DNA of 64,000 nt, taken from Hofstenia miamia (taxonomy: Eukaryota; Xenacoelomorpha; Acoela). Every line of letters starts with the position of its first letter. Within the stretch, counting starts at the first letter, position 1. The notes beneath the pieces were generated by a model. The model ran no database searches. It saw nothing but the letters and a program-made list of their open reading frames with translations, and was not told the DNA's origin. A program made the position numbers and the translations under genes. The stretch is from NCBI GenBank assembly GCA_004352715.1, contig SCFE01000001.1, positions 2,691,482 to 2,755,481 of the forward strand, given 5' to 3'. Shown in pieces: positions 1 to 11,600 of this stretch.

Positions 1-239
1 CCTGCATTAAAAGCAGTTAATACTTGAGTATATTACTCGAGGGGACAAGGAATCTGGAAAAATCATAATAATGCATCACATTGGTTTGCTATTTACAAAT
101 ACAATACAGAAATTTATATCATCCTGGTGTTAAACAAAAATCGCTAATGTTTCTGATTTATATTTTATACTGGTATGCCTGCAGGTATATTATTTCAAAT
201 TGTTGTTTGCAAAAATAAAGGAGCATTTCAAAAAGCAGA
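1..239. other. Left edge, no gene recognised
   Basis: AT-rich sequence with no coding signal. Its last nine bases (231-239, AAAAGCAGA) are the left target-site duplication of the foldback element that follows. Confidence 0.6.
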
Positions 240-609
240 GGTTGGTACTTTTTGTCAACATATGAAATCTTGAAACCAACATAAGGAACCTTGAGATCGA
301 CATAGCAAATCGTTATGACAATATGAACAAAAAACTTAGCATGAATGAGGTATACATATCAATTATATCAAAAGAGACATCAAAATTTAGTTTTAGCAGT
401 TGTTTATTGAGTTGTAATCTAGACTAAAAGAAAAAATTTTATACTTCATTTCATAACGAAAATTTTAAATGACCCATCTAATGTTATTAATCTTCATACC
501 TCATTCATGCTAAATTTTTTCTTCATATTGTCATAACGATTTGCTATGTCGATCTCAAGGTTCCCTATGTCGGTTTCAAGATTTCGTATGTTGATAAAAA
601 GTACCAACC
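240..609. mobile_element. Foldback (long-TIR) MITE with 9-bp target duplication
   Basis: Two inverted arms of about 112 bp (240-352 and 497-609) match at roughly 90% or better and surround a spacer of about 145 bp. The outer ends read GGTTGGTACTTTTT and its complement. AAAAGCAGA occurs immediately outside both ends (231-239 and 610-618), a perfect 9-bp target-site duplication. Long inverted repeats with 9-bp duplications are typical of non-autonomous Mutator-like (MULE) elements. There is no coding capacity. The right duplication is the 3' end of a tRNA-like sequence. Confidence 0.85.
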
Positions 610-614
610 AAAAG

Positions 615-684
615 CAGATCCGACAGGATTTAAACCTGTAATTTCCATATTAGAAACGGCTGTGTTGTCTTACACTACAAATCT
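615..684 (-). tRNA. tRNA-like gene or pseudogene, apparent anticodon CTA
   Basis: On the minus strand a full cloverleaf can be drawn: acceptor AGATTTG/CGGATCT, T8-A9, D stem GTG/CAC, anticodon arm GCCGT-TTCTAAT-ATGGA (one G-A mismatch and one G-T pair), variable AATT, T arm ACAGG-TTTAAAT-CCTGT, discriminator G. A TTTT tract, the usual Pol III stop, follows two bases later. The loop gives anticodon CTA, which would read UAG. Odd points: the D loop lacks GG and the T loop has TTTAAAT instead of TTCRAAT, so the B box is damaged. A decayed tRNA or tRNA-derived repeat is more likely than a working suppressor tRNA. Confidence 0.45.
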
Positions 685-767
685 GTAAAACACTTTTTAG
701 AAATAGATAAGCTACCCAAAATTAGTCCGAAGTAAATATGACACAAAACAAATTAGCGTTTATATAT

Positions 768-1139
768 TAGCTATGAATTTTGAAGTTACACAGCACAAGG
801 CATGCTAATGCATATATAATATGTAAATAGTCAATGCTTATAATTATTGCACATATTTACATTTATTTAATTGCAATTCCGTATTTCAGCAATCTTAACT
901 GCATATAAAACTAATCAAAATATAGTGTAAAGAAATATTGATATTTATTTAAATATATAATTACAATTTCACTGAAATGTTGTCTCTAACGGTATTTAAT
1001 ATTTTGTGACGTCAGACTTGGGGGAAGTGAGAAACATCCGTCCATTCTGTGAGAAATTGATATGGCAAATAGGCTTATAATATAACTGCTATTGAATACG
1101 AATGTTAAAATATATATTTAAGTATATATGCGAAGGAAA
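768..1139. repeat. 372-bp direct repeat, copy 1 (left of gap)
   Basis: It is nearly identical to 1317-1688; the only difference I see is a four-base block (TATA versus GTTG) near 1112. It ends exactly where the N run starts. No coding signal is visible. Confidence 0.9.
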
Positions 1140-1316
1140 NNNNNNNNNNNNNNNNNNNNNNNNNNNNNNNNNNNNNNNNNNNNNNNNNNNNNNNNNNNNN
1201 NNNNNNNNNNNNNNNNNNNNNNNNNNNNNNNNNNNNNNNNNNNNNNNNNNNNNNNNNNNNNNNNNNNNNNNNNNNNNNNNNNNNNNNNNNNNNNNNNNNN
1301 NNNNNNNNNNNNNNNN
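1140..1316. other. Assembly gap (177 N)
   Basis: A run of N flanked on both sides by copies of the same 372-bp sequence. Confidence 0.99.
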
Positions 1317-1688
1317 TAGCTATGAATTTTGAAGTTACACAGCACAAGGCATGCTAATGCATATATAATATGTAAATAGTCAATGCTTATAATTATTGCA
1401 CATATTTACATTTATTTAATTGCAATTCCGTATTTCAGCAATCTTAACTGCATATAAAACTAATCAAAATATAGTGTAAAGAAATATTGATATTTATTTA
1501 AATATATAATTACAATTTCACTGAAATGTTGTCTCTAACGGTATTTAATATTTTGTGACGTCAGACTTGGGGGAAGTGAGAAACATCCGTCCATTCTGTG
1601 AGAAATTGATATGGCAAATAGGCTTATAATATAACTGCTATTGAATACGAATGTTAAAAGTTGTATTTAAGTATATATGCGAAGGAAA
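1317..1688. repeat. 372-bp direct repeat, copy 2 (right of gap)
   Basis: It starts at the first base after the gap and repeats 768-1139. Near-identity bounded exactly by a gap suggests an unmerged overlap or two haplotypes rather than a biological tandem duplication. Confidence 0.9.
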
Positions 1689-3580
1689 TGTGTTGCAATT
1701 CGTTGTTTCATTAAAATAATGCAATGATGTATATTGCAGCTGCACTTACATTTTAATTGTTGCCATATGTTTCTAGTTTTATTCTGATTGCATTAGGAAT
1801 GGAGTAGCCATAGCCATAAGTTTTCGTTTGGGGGTGGGAGGCATGTGCATCAATTTTTTTATTTTAGAGACCCAGATTTAATCACATCATAAACTACTAA
1901 ACTGTAATCGTAATCCTTCCCACTTGAAATGCATTTCATTATATCTACAATGAAATTCAATTATCTACATATGTAATAGAAAAGGTTATATAAAAATTTA
2001 ACATAGTATGTATCTTAATGAATCTAGATTATCCTTAGTTTTTTAAAATAATTGAACAAAATTAATATTATAAAATTGATTGCAATTATGAATTATTTTT
2101 TATTTAATTGGTTATTTAGAATGCTAGTTGATGAGTTATTAGTTTTTTCATAACTTGGGTTCACCTTTTCATTTTCATAAATCTTTTAAGGATTGTTAAG
2201 ATCAAACAATGAAATTAATTCTGTAGCAAGAGCTGGTCGTTATTGAAATCCCTATTAACCTCCAGTTTTCTAGACTGTCATCCAACGATCACTGTTTAGT
2301 GCTTTTTCAAGAATTGAATTAACGTCATCCAACGATCACTGTTTAGTGCTTTTCAAGAATTGAATTAACGTCCTCATTTGAAACAGTTTTGCCTATTGAT
2401 TTCGGCCTCTTGTATTAACCATTATAAACGACTCATAACTCTGTTATTTAATTCACATTGTTACCAGGATTTGAAAACTGTCATACGTGATATGCAAGAA
2501 GCGACAAATGACATTACCCTTAACCCCTTGAAAACTGATTATGTAGTCAAATTCTAAAATATGCCACTAAATTTGCGGTGCAATAGTTGCAATTCAATTT
2601 TCCTCTAGAATTATTTAGTTGATTTTTGAAGCCCAAGTCTGGTTGAATCGATTGCATGCACAAAAATCCAAGTATCGAAATTTATTATATAATATTTTAG
2701 TTCATTTCTCACGCTTTCAATATCCGGATTTCTGCTATCCCGACCGCGCGTGTGTCGACATTCTGGACATCCCATCTAAAATCGGGATAGTTGATATTCT
2801 GAAAATAGGAGGTCCGCAAAAGCTGTAATATTTGCTATCGATAGTTAAATTCAGCATTTTGTCATCCAAGGAATACCCATAGTTTTCCAGTACATATATT
2901 AGAATTATTTTTGATCAATCACATGTCTTCCTGATGTTGATCATACTTCTTTGGAACACATAGTATCTGATAAACAAACTAAGAGATTGTGCTGCTATAA
3001 TGAAATATTCCTCTTTATGTCTTAATGCACTTATCCCAAATTGTTACGTTTTAAGGGATTTTTTATTTTTAAGCTCTTGTTAGTGTATTAATACAAATAT
3101 TTATTTAGTATGCCAATAAAGAGAAAATAAGTTTTGTCGATGTAAAAATATTTATTTAAAATGCCAATTTCTAAAACATCTCTTTCTCACATCACTTCTG
3201 TCTTTTGTTCGGACGCAAGTTTATAAGATCGCCACCTTAACTATATTAAGACAAACCATAAATAAATAAATCATTAAAAATTTAATCTATCACACTGATA
3301 GTGGCGTCATCGAGAAAGGGTTTAATTTCTAAGATATAATTTAGAACAAAGTTTCCTCAAAACAATCTCAAATGAGCTAATGTTTCCTATCGATTTATTC
3401 TTCAATAGCTGTATTATAACTTTTAGTCTTGTATACACATGATTGAATACACATAATATTTACAAAAATACTAAATATGTACAACATTATATATACAAAG
3501 ACTAAAAAAAAAGCTACTTTACAAATTAAAAAAAACAATAAAAAATAAATAAATAACAATACACAACACACATATACACA
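1689..3580. other. Non-coding stretch, no gene recognised
   Basis: AT-rich sequence. Apart from the 47-bp tandem duplication at 2277-2369 I see no supported feature. An open frame at 2619-2828 has no recognisable similarity. Confidence 0.5.
2277..2369. repeat. Short tandem duplication (47 + 46 bp)
   Basis: The unit beginning GTCATCCAACGATCACTG is present twice, at 2277-2323 and 2324-2369, differing by one T in a T run. It looks like a recent tandem duplication. Confidence 0.85.
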
Positions 3581-4840
3581 TTAAGAACTTAAAAAATTGC
3601 GCCACGTATTATTCCTTANNNNNNNNNNNNNNNNNNNNNNNNNNNNNNNNNNNNNNNNNNNNNNNNNNNNNNNNNNNNNNNNNNNNNNNNNNNNNNNNNN
3701 NNNNNNNNNNNNNNNNNNNNNNNNNNNNNNNNNNNNNNNNNNNNNNNNNNNNNNNNNNNNNNNNNNNNNNNNNNNNNNNNNNNNNNNNNNNNNNNNNNNN
3801 NNNNNNNNNNNNNNNNNNNNNNNNNNNNNNNNNNNNNNNNNNNNNNNNNNNNNNNNNNNNNNNNNNNNNNNNNNNNNNNNNNNNNNNNNNNNNNNNNNNN
3901 NNNNNNNNNNNNNNNNNNNNNNNNNNNNNNNNNNNNNNNNNNNNNNNNNNNNNNNNNNNNNNNNNNNNNNNNNNNNNNNNNNNNNNNNNNNNNNNNNNNN
4001 NNNNNNNNNNNNNNNNNNNNNNNNNNNNNNNNNNNNNNNNNNNNNNNNNNNNNNNNNNNNNNNNNNNNNNNNNNNNNNNNNNNNNNNNNNNNNNNNNNNN
4101 NNNNNNNNNNNNNNNNNNNNNNNNNNNNNNNNNNNNNNNNNNNNNNNNNNNNNNNNNNNNNNNNNNNNNNNNNNNNNNNNNNNNNNNNNNNNNAACTCGT
4201 TAAATTTGAAACCACCATCCAGCGTTACTCCCAAGTACTTTACCGCCTTCATATTCCGTATTTTAGTTTCTGAGTTCAATTCGAGTTCGATTTCTTTATC
4301 TTTATTTTGTTTTTTGTTGGAAAAGATGATGAATTGTGTTTTATCTTTATTGATGGTAAGTTTGTTTTGTTGCAGATATGAGAAGACGCTTTCCATGCTT
4401 TTAGAAAGAGTCTCAGTGGCGATAGATGGATTTTCATGGCAGCTTATAAGACAAATGTCATCCGCATATTGTATTATTTCACAGTCTTTGGCATGGGAAA
4501 TGATATCATTTACATAAATGTTGAACATTATTGGGCCTAGCACAGTTTCTTGTGGTACTCCTTTATTGGTAGTCGTATAATTTGAAAATATGTTATTGAC
4601 CTTTACCCGCTGTTGACGATTTGCTAAGAAACTATTTATAAGCATTCTGGAACTTGTGTCAAATCCGTATTTTTGGAGCTTGCTATCAAGAATTGGAAAA
4701 TTTAAACTATCGAAAGCCTTACTGAGGTCTAGAAGTGCAACGGAACTACATACACCCTCATTCATATAATAACGTGTGTTTTCAATCAGCGTCAGTAGAG
4801 CGTCACTTGTAAACAACATATGTTGTCGCGGCCGCTTAAC
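3581..4840 (-). pseudogene. Non-LTR retrotransposon reverse transcriptase (jockey/CR1-like), partial
   Basis: Minus-strand reverse transcriptase core of a LINE. Reading from 4819 downward: DALLTLIE, then the palm motif LLDLSKAFDSLNFPIL, then GVPQETVLGPIMFNIYVNDI and the catalytic YADDICLI box, followed by the thumb stretch LTINKDKTQFIIFS and KYLGVTLD. The middle of the 3' half is lost in a 575-bp gap, and it ends with TWRNFLSS and a stop. QETVLGP replaces the usual QG(S/T)VLGP. Upstream of 4819 the frame breaks (a NotI-like GCGGCCGC at 4828), and no endonuclease domain or 5' end is seen, so this is a 5'-truncated copy. It lies about 650 bp upstream of the VPS53 start. Confidence 0.88.
3619..4193. 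other. Assembly gap (575 N) inside the LINE
   Basis: A run of N that interrupts the 3' half of the reverse-transcriptase frame; the frame is maintained across it. Confidence 0.99.
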
Positions 4841-5485
4841 AGGTTTAACAGGTATAAGAAGAACGCCAATTTAGGCGAAAGCATTCCATCAATGGCTTTT
4901 GTTAAATATTGAATATCATGACCTCAATTTAAACATTGAAACTTGCAGCCAACTAAATAGTTCACTTAATTGAAGTCGAAAAACTATTTTATAAATTTAC
5001 TAAATTTTCAAGCCCCTACAAGCCTTGCAATTGGCAATTCTCGCCTAGCAGTACTATATATACGTCAAGCATATGATTTCATTAGGGAAAAAAAACTGCA
5101 GGCATTTTTATTCTACCAAGGATGCATGTTTTCAACGGCGTTGGTTGTTTTTTTTAAATACTTAAAAGATCAAATATTTATTTTACTCAAATTTTCAAGT
5201 AGATCAGCATATCAGTTTGAATTTCAATTATTTCCTGCTACTTCTTAGTCATTTTTTTAATACTTTCAAATAAATTTTTACTTATTTCCATTTGAAATTT
5301 GCGCAAGCTGTTAGATGCAGTCTGTATTATTATATTACTAGTGTATTATTTATGTAATAGTAATGCGTCCGGATAAACAGTTTGGAGTGATTATAAAATT
5401 TTTACTTTATACATCAATGTTATTTCATTTTATATCGAATGCAAAAATAAATTTGAAGATTCCATTTTCTCATTTTAGTGTAAAT
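4841..5485 (+). promoter_or_regulatory. VPS53 upstream region and possible 5' UTR splice acceptor
   Basis: AT-rich sequence upstream of the VPS53 ATG. A good 3' splice site (ATTTTCTCATTTTAG, ending 5478) lies eight bases before the ATG, so a non-coding first exon further upstream is likely. I cannot identify a promoter. Confidence 0.4.
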
Positions 5486-5671
5486 ATGAATCTCACAGAT
5501 GAAGATAATAGTGATAACATATTATACCAACAAATATTTGACCCTGAGATTGTCAAGTATCCACCAGAAGTAGAGGAAATGCTTAGTGAATTGTTTCCTA
5601 GTTCAGATGTTTTAGACGAACCTGAATTTGACATTGTCAAATACATTAATGCTTTGTTTCCTACTGAACAG
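5486..5671 (+). CDS. VPS53: VPS53 exon 1 (residues 1-62)
   Basis: The start at 5486 was chosen because the open frame further upstream reads through a splice acceptor and has no family similarity. The exon encodes an acidic N terminus and then [19 protein letters not shown] and [15 protein letters not shown], the conserved VPS53 opening. It ends in phase 0 at CAG|GTTATT. Confidence 0.93.
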
Positions 5672-8600
5672 GTTATTTTCCTTTTTAATAATTTTGCACT
5701 GTGATGTGATCATTTTCGTTAGAATTACATCGTCATATTCCCCGAAGTTAATGTACATAACGTTAATCAAATAAACATTGTATATATATATTGGGATTTG
5801 TGGTATTCAAAATAGTGAAGTCGTTGTTATAATATTTTTATTTTTTTCATGTGATGTGAAACTCAAACTGCTTTATTTTAAATTACTTTTACCTAAACTA
5901 TCTGGAAATATTTCTGCATTGTTATATTTAATAACTTGTTCCAATTTCACATTTGAAAATTATTTCGAAATGTTTGAAGCACATTATTTATAATTTGTCT
6001 TGTTACAAATTTCGTTGTTATCTGAAATTATATTATTTACTTCCCGGAACAAAGAGCATCTTACAAGTATGAACGGTTCAATTTAAATAAATGTCCATTT
6101 AAGAGCTAAAGGATCATGTGTAGCAGGCCTCGTAGGATTTTGCTGCTAGGTCTTAGCACATTGCATCCATGCATCTGAATCTCTATTTAAAAATCCAATA
6201 ACTGTGTTTAAATTGGATTCTATGATTACGTATTCCAACAGATTCGCAATCTAAAAGACTATTTGTTGTGGATTGCATTTTCCAACCAATTATTCAGTAA
6301 GACGCTTTATCTTTTATAAATTTCAATATCTAGAAGTTCTCTAAGTGCCTTAATTAGGGGGTGAGATGGGCAAAATCTATTTTGATTCATTTAAGAAAAA
6401 TAATTATAATTATCTTTCCTTCTGTAAATCAGATTGCAACTTTGTGTAAATGCAAAACTTTGTATAAAAATAAATTTATAAGTTGTGAAGAATTGATTGA
6501 AGTTTTATCATCATTTTCTAAAAATGTAGTTTCTAAAGAATCAAATCAATCTCCTAATTTTTGCAAGGATCAATTGAATTTGAAGGCATATGAGCAAAGC
6601 ATACTAACTGGTACTCTACAGAAGTGTGGAAATATTATGGTTTCATATTTGGCAAATATGCTTTATGTTTATCACACTTGCACCAAAGATGTTTGTACTT
6701 TACTATCGTAGTGGAAGGGTTAATAAGAAACTGTTAACCCGACATTTAGAAAATCGTTTGTTCCAACCGACAGTGCATGGACGAACTAAAGAAGCTGGCA
6801 AACTATCAGCTTTATAGGCATTAGGCATCAACCTTAATTCCAAAAGATTTCGAATTTGTGTGTTTTGAGAATTCTCGCATTTTAGTTAGTAACATTTCTA
6901 TAAGACCTCAATAAAAATTATATTCTTTAGTGAAATCGGTTACATTTTTATGATTTTTCATATAAATTTGTATTTTAGTCGCTTTCAAGCATTGATGAAG
7001 TTTCTTCGAAAGTAAAACAAAAAATAAAGTATGTTATTTTTGATATTTGCCATAATAATTTAATCATTTAGAAAATTAGACGATGCAATTAGAACAAATA
7101 TCAGAGGACAAACGGAAACGTCGCGAGATGGCGCAGCTGTAAGTTTAATATTTCAAGATTCCAAAATTGAGTTTTGAATAATTCCAAACGTGATACAAAC
7201 GATTTTTTTGAATTTTTCGTATTTATCCTTAGACAGCTTGATTTTCTTTTAATGTGACAAACCTTTTTCAAACAACTTTCTCCAAACCAATTAGGTAATA
7301 TGTCATTTGTAAGATAACAGTTCATCTATCGGTAAATGTATTGAATATACTAATGTGTTTGTTGTACTTAAGTAAATGAACTATTTTTCTAAAAAAAATG
7401 CGATTTTTTTAAAAGTTTCAAATTCTCTGCATACCCAATGGTTAGATAACTAGGAGATTGAGGCCAATAGAACGACAACTAACCTCAACTGCTTTTATAC
7501 ATAGATTTCCACCCAAGTCCATTGAGACGCGCCATTCGCAAGTCCAGATGAAAAACGGTCTGCGCTAGTTTAAAACTTAGATAAAGTGGAGACACTCGTC
7601 TCTGCTGTGGAGCTTTTACATTTATATATCTTTATTGGGTTGTGTTTCATGTTTTTTAGTAAAAACTTACGATAATGTGAAAGATTTTAGGCACTCGAAG
7701 AATCACAAAAGGCCATTGAAACTCTGTTTGTGAGAATTAAAGAGATAAAAGACAAAGCTGAAGAATCAGAAGCCACGGTAACTCACAATACTATTCGCTT
7801 ATAATTATCTTCTTAGGTAAGAGAAATCACAAGAGATATCAAGCAACTGGATAATGCCAAGAGAAATTTAACCACTTCAATTACTACCTTAAATCATCTA
7901 CAGATGGTTATTTCCGGATTAGATTCATTACAGTATGTGATGTTCCTTATATTTTAAATGCTGAAATTTCAATTTATGATAAATGCAATTAGTGATAAAA
8001 ATTGTTCGTTGGATTATTTATTATTTCAAAATCAATGGTTCCTCAATCAAAGTTAAGTAGTGTTTTATGTCTGTTTGCACCACATTTAAAATCATGTCAA
8101 TTGCATGATTATGTGTCATAAAGTATGTCTGACAGCAGTAGTATTTTCAAAAGTACTCTGCTACAGATTACGTTTTTATGAGCAGTTTAGTCAATGCAAA
8201 ACAAATTTGCTTTCTAAATTATCAAAACACCATTTCTAATATAATTATGAACGGAATGGTCGAGATATTTTTTACGATATTAAATTAATTTATCCCGCAA
8301 TTTGTCAGCGAATCAATGTCCATTGTTCAATTGAGTCTTGCACTCTGAAGAAAATTTGCATTGCATTGCACGAAACGAAAGGAAAAGAATATTAATATAA
8401 AGTGTGTATAAAATTTTTAGAAATAATTATGATTTTGTACCTCAAATGTGGAAATCTTAAATGTCCATAGTATGTTGGGATTTTAGTTTTTCAGATTTAA
8501 TACAATGCATTAGAATGAAGGAAATGAAGTCTTTTAAAAAACTCACTGTTAAAGTAGTAAAAGTTCGTATAAAACTTAGTAGAACTTCCACACCAGAGTT

Positions 8601-11600
8601 CGGGGTCGAACAGGTCAGCACTTTCCTTTTGTATCCATTTTTTCATCGATTTATCAGTAAAGTGAGAAATCAGTTATCAGAATTTGTTAATTTATTTCAA
8701 AATTTTAATAATCTAATTTTAAAATACAGCGTTTATTCAAATTACAGTGATTATTTGGAAAATTAACTCAATGCATGTACTTCTCGTCGTAATTATCAGG
8801 GCAGGGTTGCCGTATATATGGATCTAGATATGGCACTAGCACACAATTATTCATTTAATGGTAATTTTTTAGTAAAATAGCCCAAAGTGAGCTATGAAAA
8901 TAAACTCACAATTAATTTGTTGTACAAATCTGACATTATTATACCTACATACCCATCGCCTTAAAATTTGACAGCTAATTATATTTTTGGTATAATAATG
9001 TAAATATTATTCCTTACTTAAAATCAGAGATGGACACGGGCCGTATATTTCAGTCCCAGTCCGGCCCGTCAACTATTATTTCAAGCCCGTTTTCGGCCCG
9101 TGTTAGAATTTTGTAGCCCGTTTTCTGCCCGTCATAATTTATTGATCTATTTCAACACATTAATTTTTGGTTGTAGCACTAAGTCCAATTTACCTACAAT
9201 CCCTTTTTGACTGAGCAGAAGTTGCTTGGGTAGCATATATCTTCAATGCAATGTTACACAAAGTTAGATAGATGCTTTTATTGAGATTTCAAAAATATAT
9301 ATTTACAAGCTTGTTTCAATTCATTATATTTGGCCCGTTTTTTGGCCTGTGTCCTTCTCTGCTTAAAACATCACGTGTACTGAGAGTCTTGTGCAATTTT
9401 CTGTCTCTCTTTAAAGTGTTCAAAACGCGTATGAAATTCGCATGTGCATTAATTTTTTCTTCGAGGGAATTTTCCTGGTGGATATGGGTGATCCATGGAA
9501 ATTTTTATGGAACGAAAGATATCCGATCCACGGCAAGCCTGATAGTTATGTTATTTTTTAAAAGGCGTTTGAAGTTCTGAGAACGAGAATTGTTTATGCC
9601 AAGCAATGAAGGTTCGGCATGATTCCAAATAAATTCTTCAAATTTAGGAAATTGAGCCGTCGGGATTCTTATAAAAACCATTCTTATAAAATAGAAATTT
9701 ATTAATTCAATTTTTTAAATTTAATTCAAAACAAATTTAAAAGATTTTTATGGGACTGGATGTTTATCATCGCATCGCAAAAGAATATTTCACATCCCAT
9801 CTAAATGAGCATTTACCATACAAAGCTCTCCCGTGCTATTTGTTGTAATTATTTAATAAATCGTATCACACAACACATATTGTCGAACATTGTTACCTAG
9901 TTTATATTATATTAATTTTTGTTAATCAATGTTTCGTTATAGCCACTTAAGTAATAAACGTCAGTATGGAGAAGCTGCTATTCTTCTAGAAGGTGTCATT
10001 GAAATGATGACATATCTACACAAATATGAAAGTATTCCTCAAATTAAAGAACTAGCAGACGAGTAAGTTGTTCTCTACCCACAAATGTCGGTTTCTTACA
10101 AATTATCCCCCATGAATACTATAAGGATAATGATTATACTGTTTTCCAGCAGCCCTAATAAATATTTTTCAATTAAAGCTAACCTACTAGCAGAAATTGT
10201 GAATACCTATAAATTTCATAATATAAAACTTAAATCTACATGGAACAGAAGGCAGGATTGTCAGTTATGAAATTACTAGTAGTTAAATTGTGTTAAAGAA
10301 TGGCACTAATTCCTAATTTATTTGGTCATTTAATGTTTGTGTTAAATCATTACGCTTGCTTTACTGTATCTAGTCAATCGTGGAGTGTTTTTACATAAAT
10401 TCCATGCAAGCTTGGATTTATTTTCACTTAAACTAAACTAAGCGTTTCATAAATAGTCTGACAATAAATTGAACTATTTTTTATTTTTAGGCATAAATTT
10501 ACATATATTTGATTTATTCTCTGTTTTAGAGTAAACTCATTGCAAACTGCACTGGGGGAGCAGATTTTGACGTTCTTCGTGGAAGCCTTTCAACCTTCGT
10601 CTAATGTAAGCTTTTTTTATTCTATCTAAGCATTAATTCATGGTGAATTTGAGTTAGGACTCTTTTCTATATAAGTTCTTTTGATGTTTATGTTTGGAAT
10701 TGTAATTCAATGAGTTTGAACTTTTTATCTTTACATTCTATATTTACTCGTTTTTTCGAATCAACTTTAAAACTGTTTTTTTGTAGAACCGTTTCAATAT
10801 TTCGCTTCGCTTTTCAAAGTTACAAACGTGTGTTTTTATGTAGTTCTTGTTTATTATACTTATTTACACTTGAAAAGATCGTAGAAATATTCTTCATGCG
10901 TTCAATAATTTTTGTACACTTGATAATTCTTTGTAGAGCGACAATATTTATGCTCAAAATGTATCCGAAAGTATATAGGTTTGCATATTTTTAATATTCA
11001 GAGTGAAGACGTAGGTTAGGAATTAGAAGTATTTTGCAATGAAATCTTTCCATTTGTGAAATTTAATAAACAAAAAATTATGGGATTAGATTTTAAAATT
11101 TGATAGACTTTTGATGGTTATAATGTACAACTTTATACCATTCCTTGTATCAAAATATAGTATTGCGTGTAGGCTATTTTAATTACTCTAACTGCAATCG
11201 AACTACCGATATCTTACTTGTGCGCTTGTATCCAATGGCAACCTAAATCATTTTTTAAGAAACCTCGAATGATATTTTTAGTGGAAAACATTGAAGAATA
11301 TTATGTATTTCGGTTTGTATATAGGAACTGTAGCCGAATACAATCTTTCACCCGCAGACTTACTTCTCTAATAGAAGAATAGTGAGATATATATTTATCA
11401 TTGTGCTTCTTAGCCTGTCTATTGATTAGGGTGAAGTTGCAGTTAAGGTGTCGCAATAGATATTGAAAATTTGTTCGAGTATATTGCTACAAACCAGAGT
11501 TAGAAACTGGCTAAGCGGTTGGCCTATCAAATCACACCTATTAAATAATACCAATCCCGGCCACAATTCTGAAAAGCCGATCAGCCGGTTTTTTCTTCTT

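Noticed and set aside
1102-1347. Short frames around 1.1-1.35 kb
   Set aside because: They bridge an assembly gap and contain no supported coding sequence.
5363-5485. Longer VPS53 N terminus starting at 5363
   Set aside because: The extra 41 residues are hydrophobic and unlike the family, and a strong splice acceptor ends at 5478, just before the chosen ATG.
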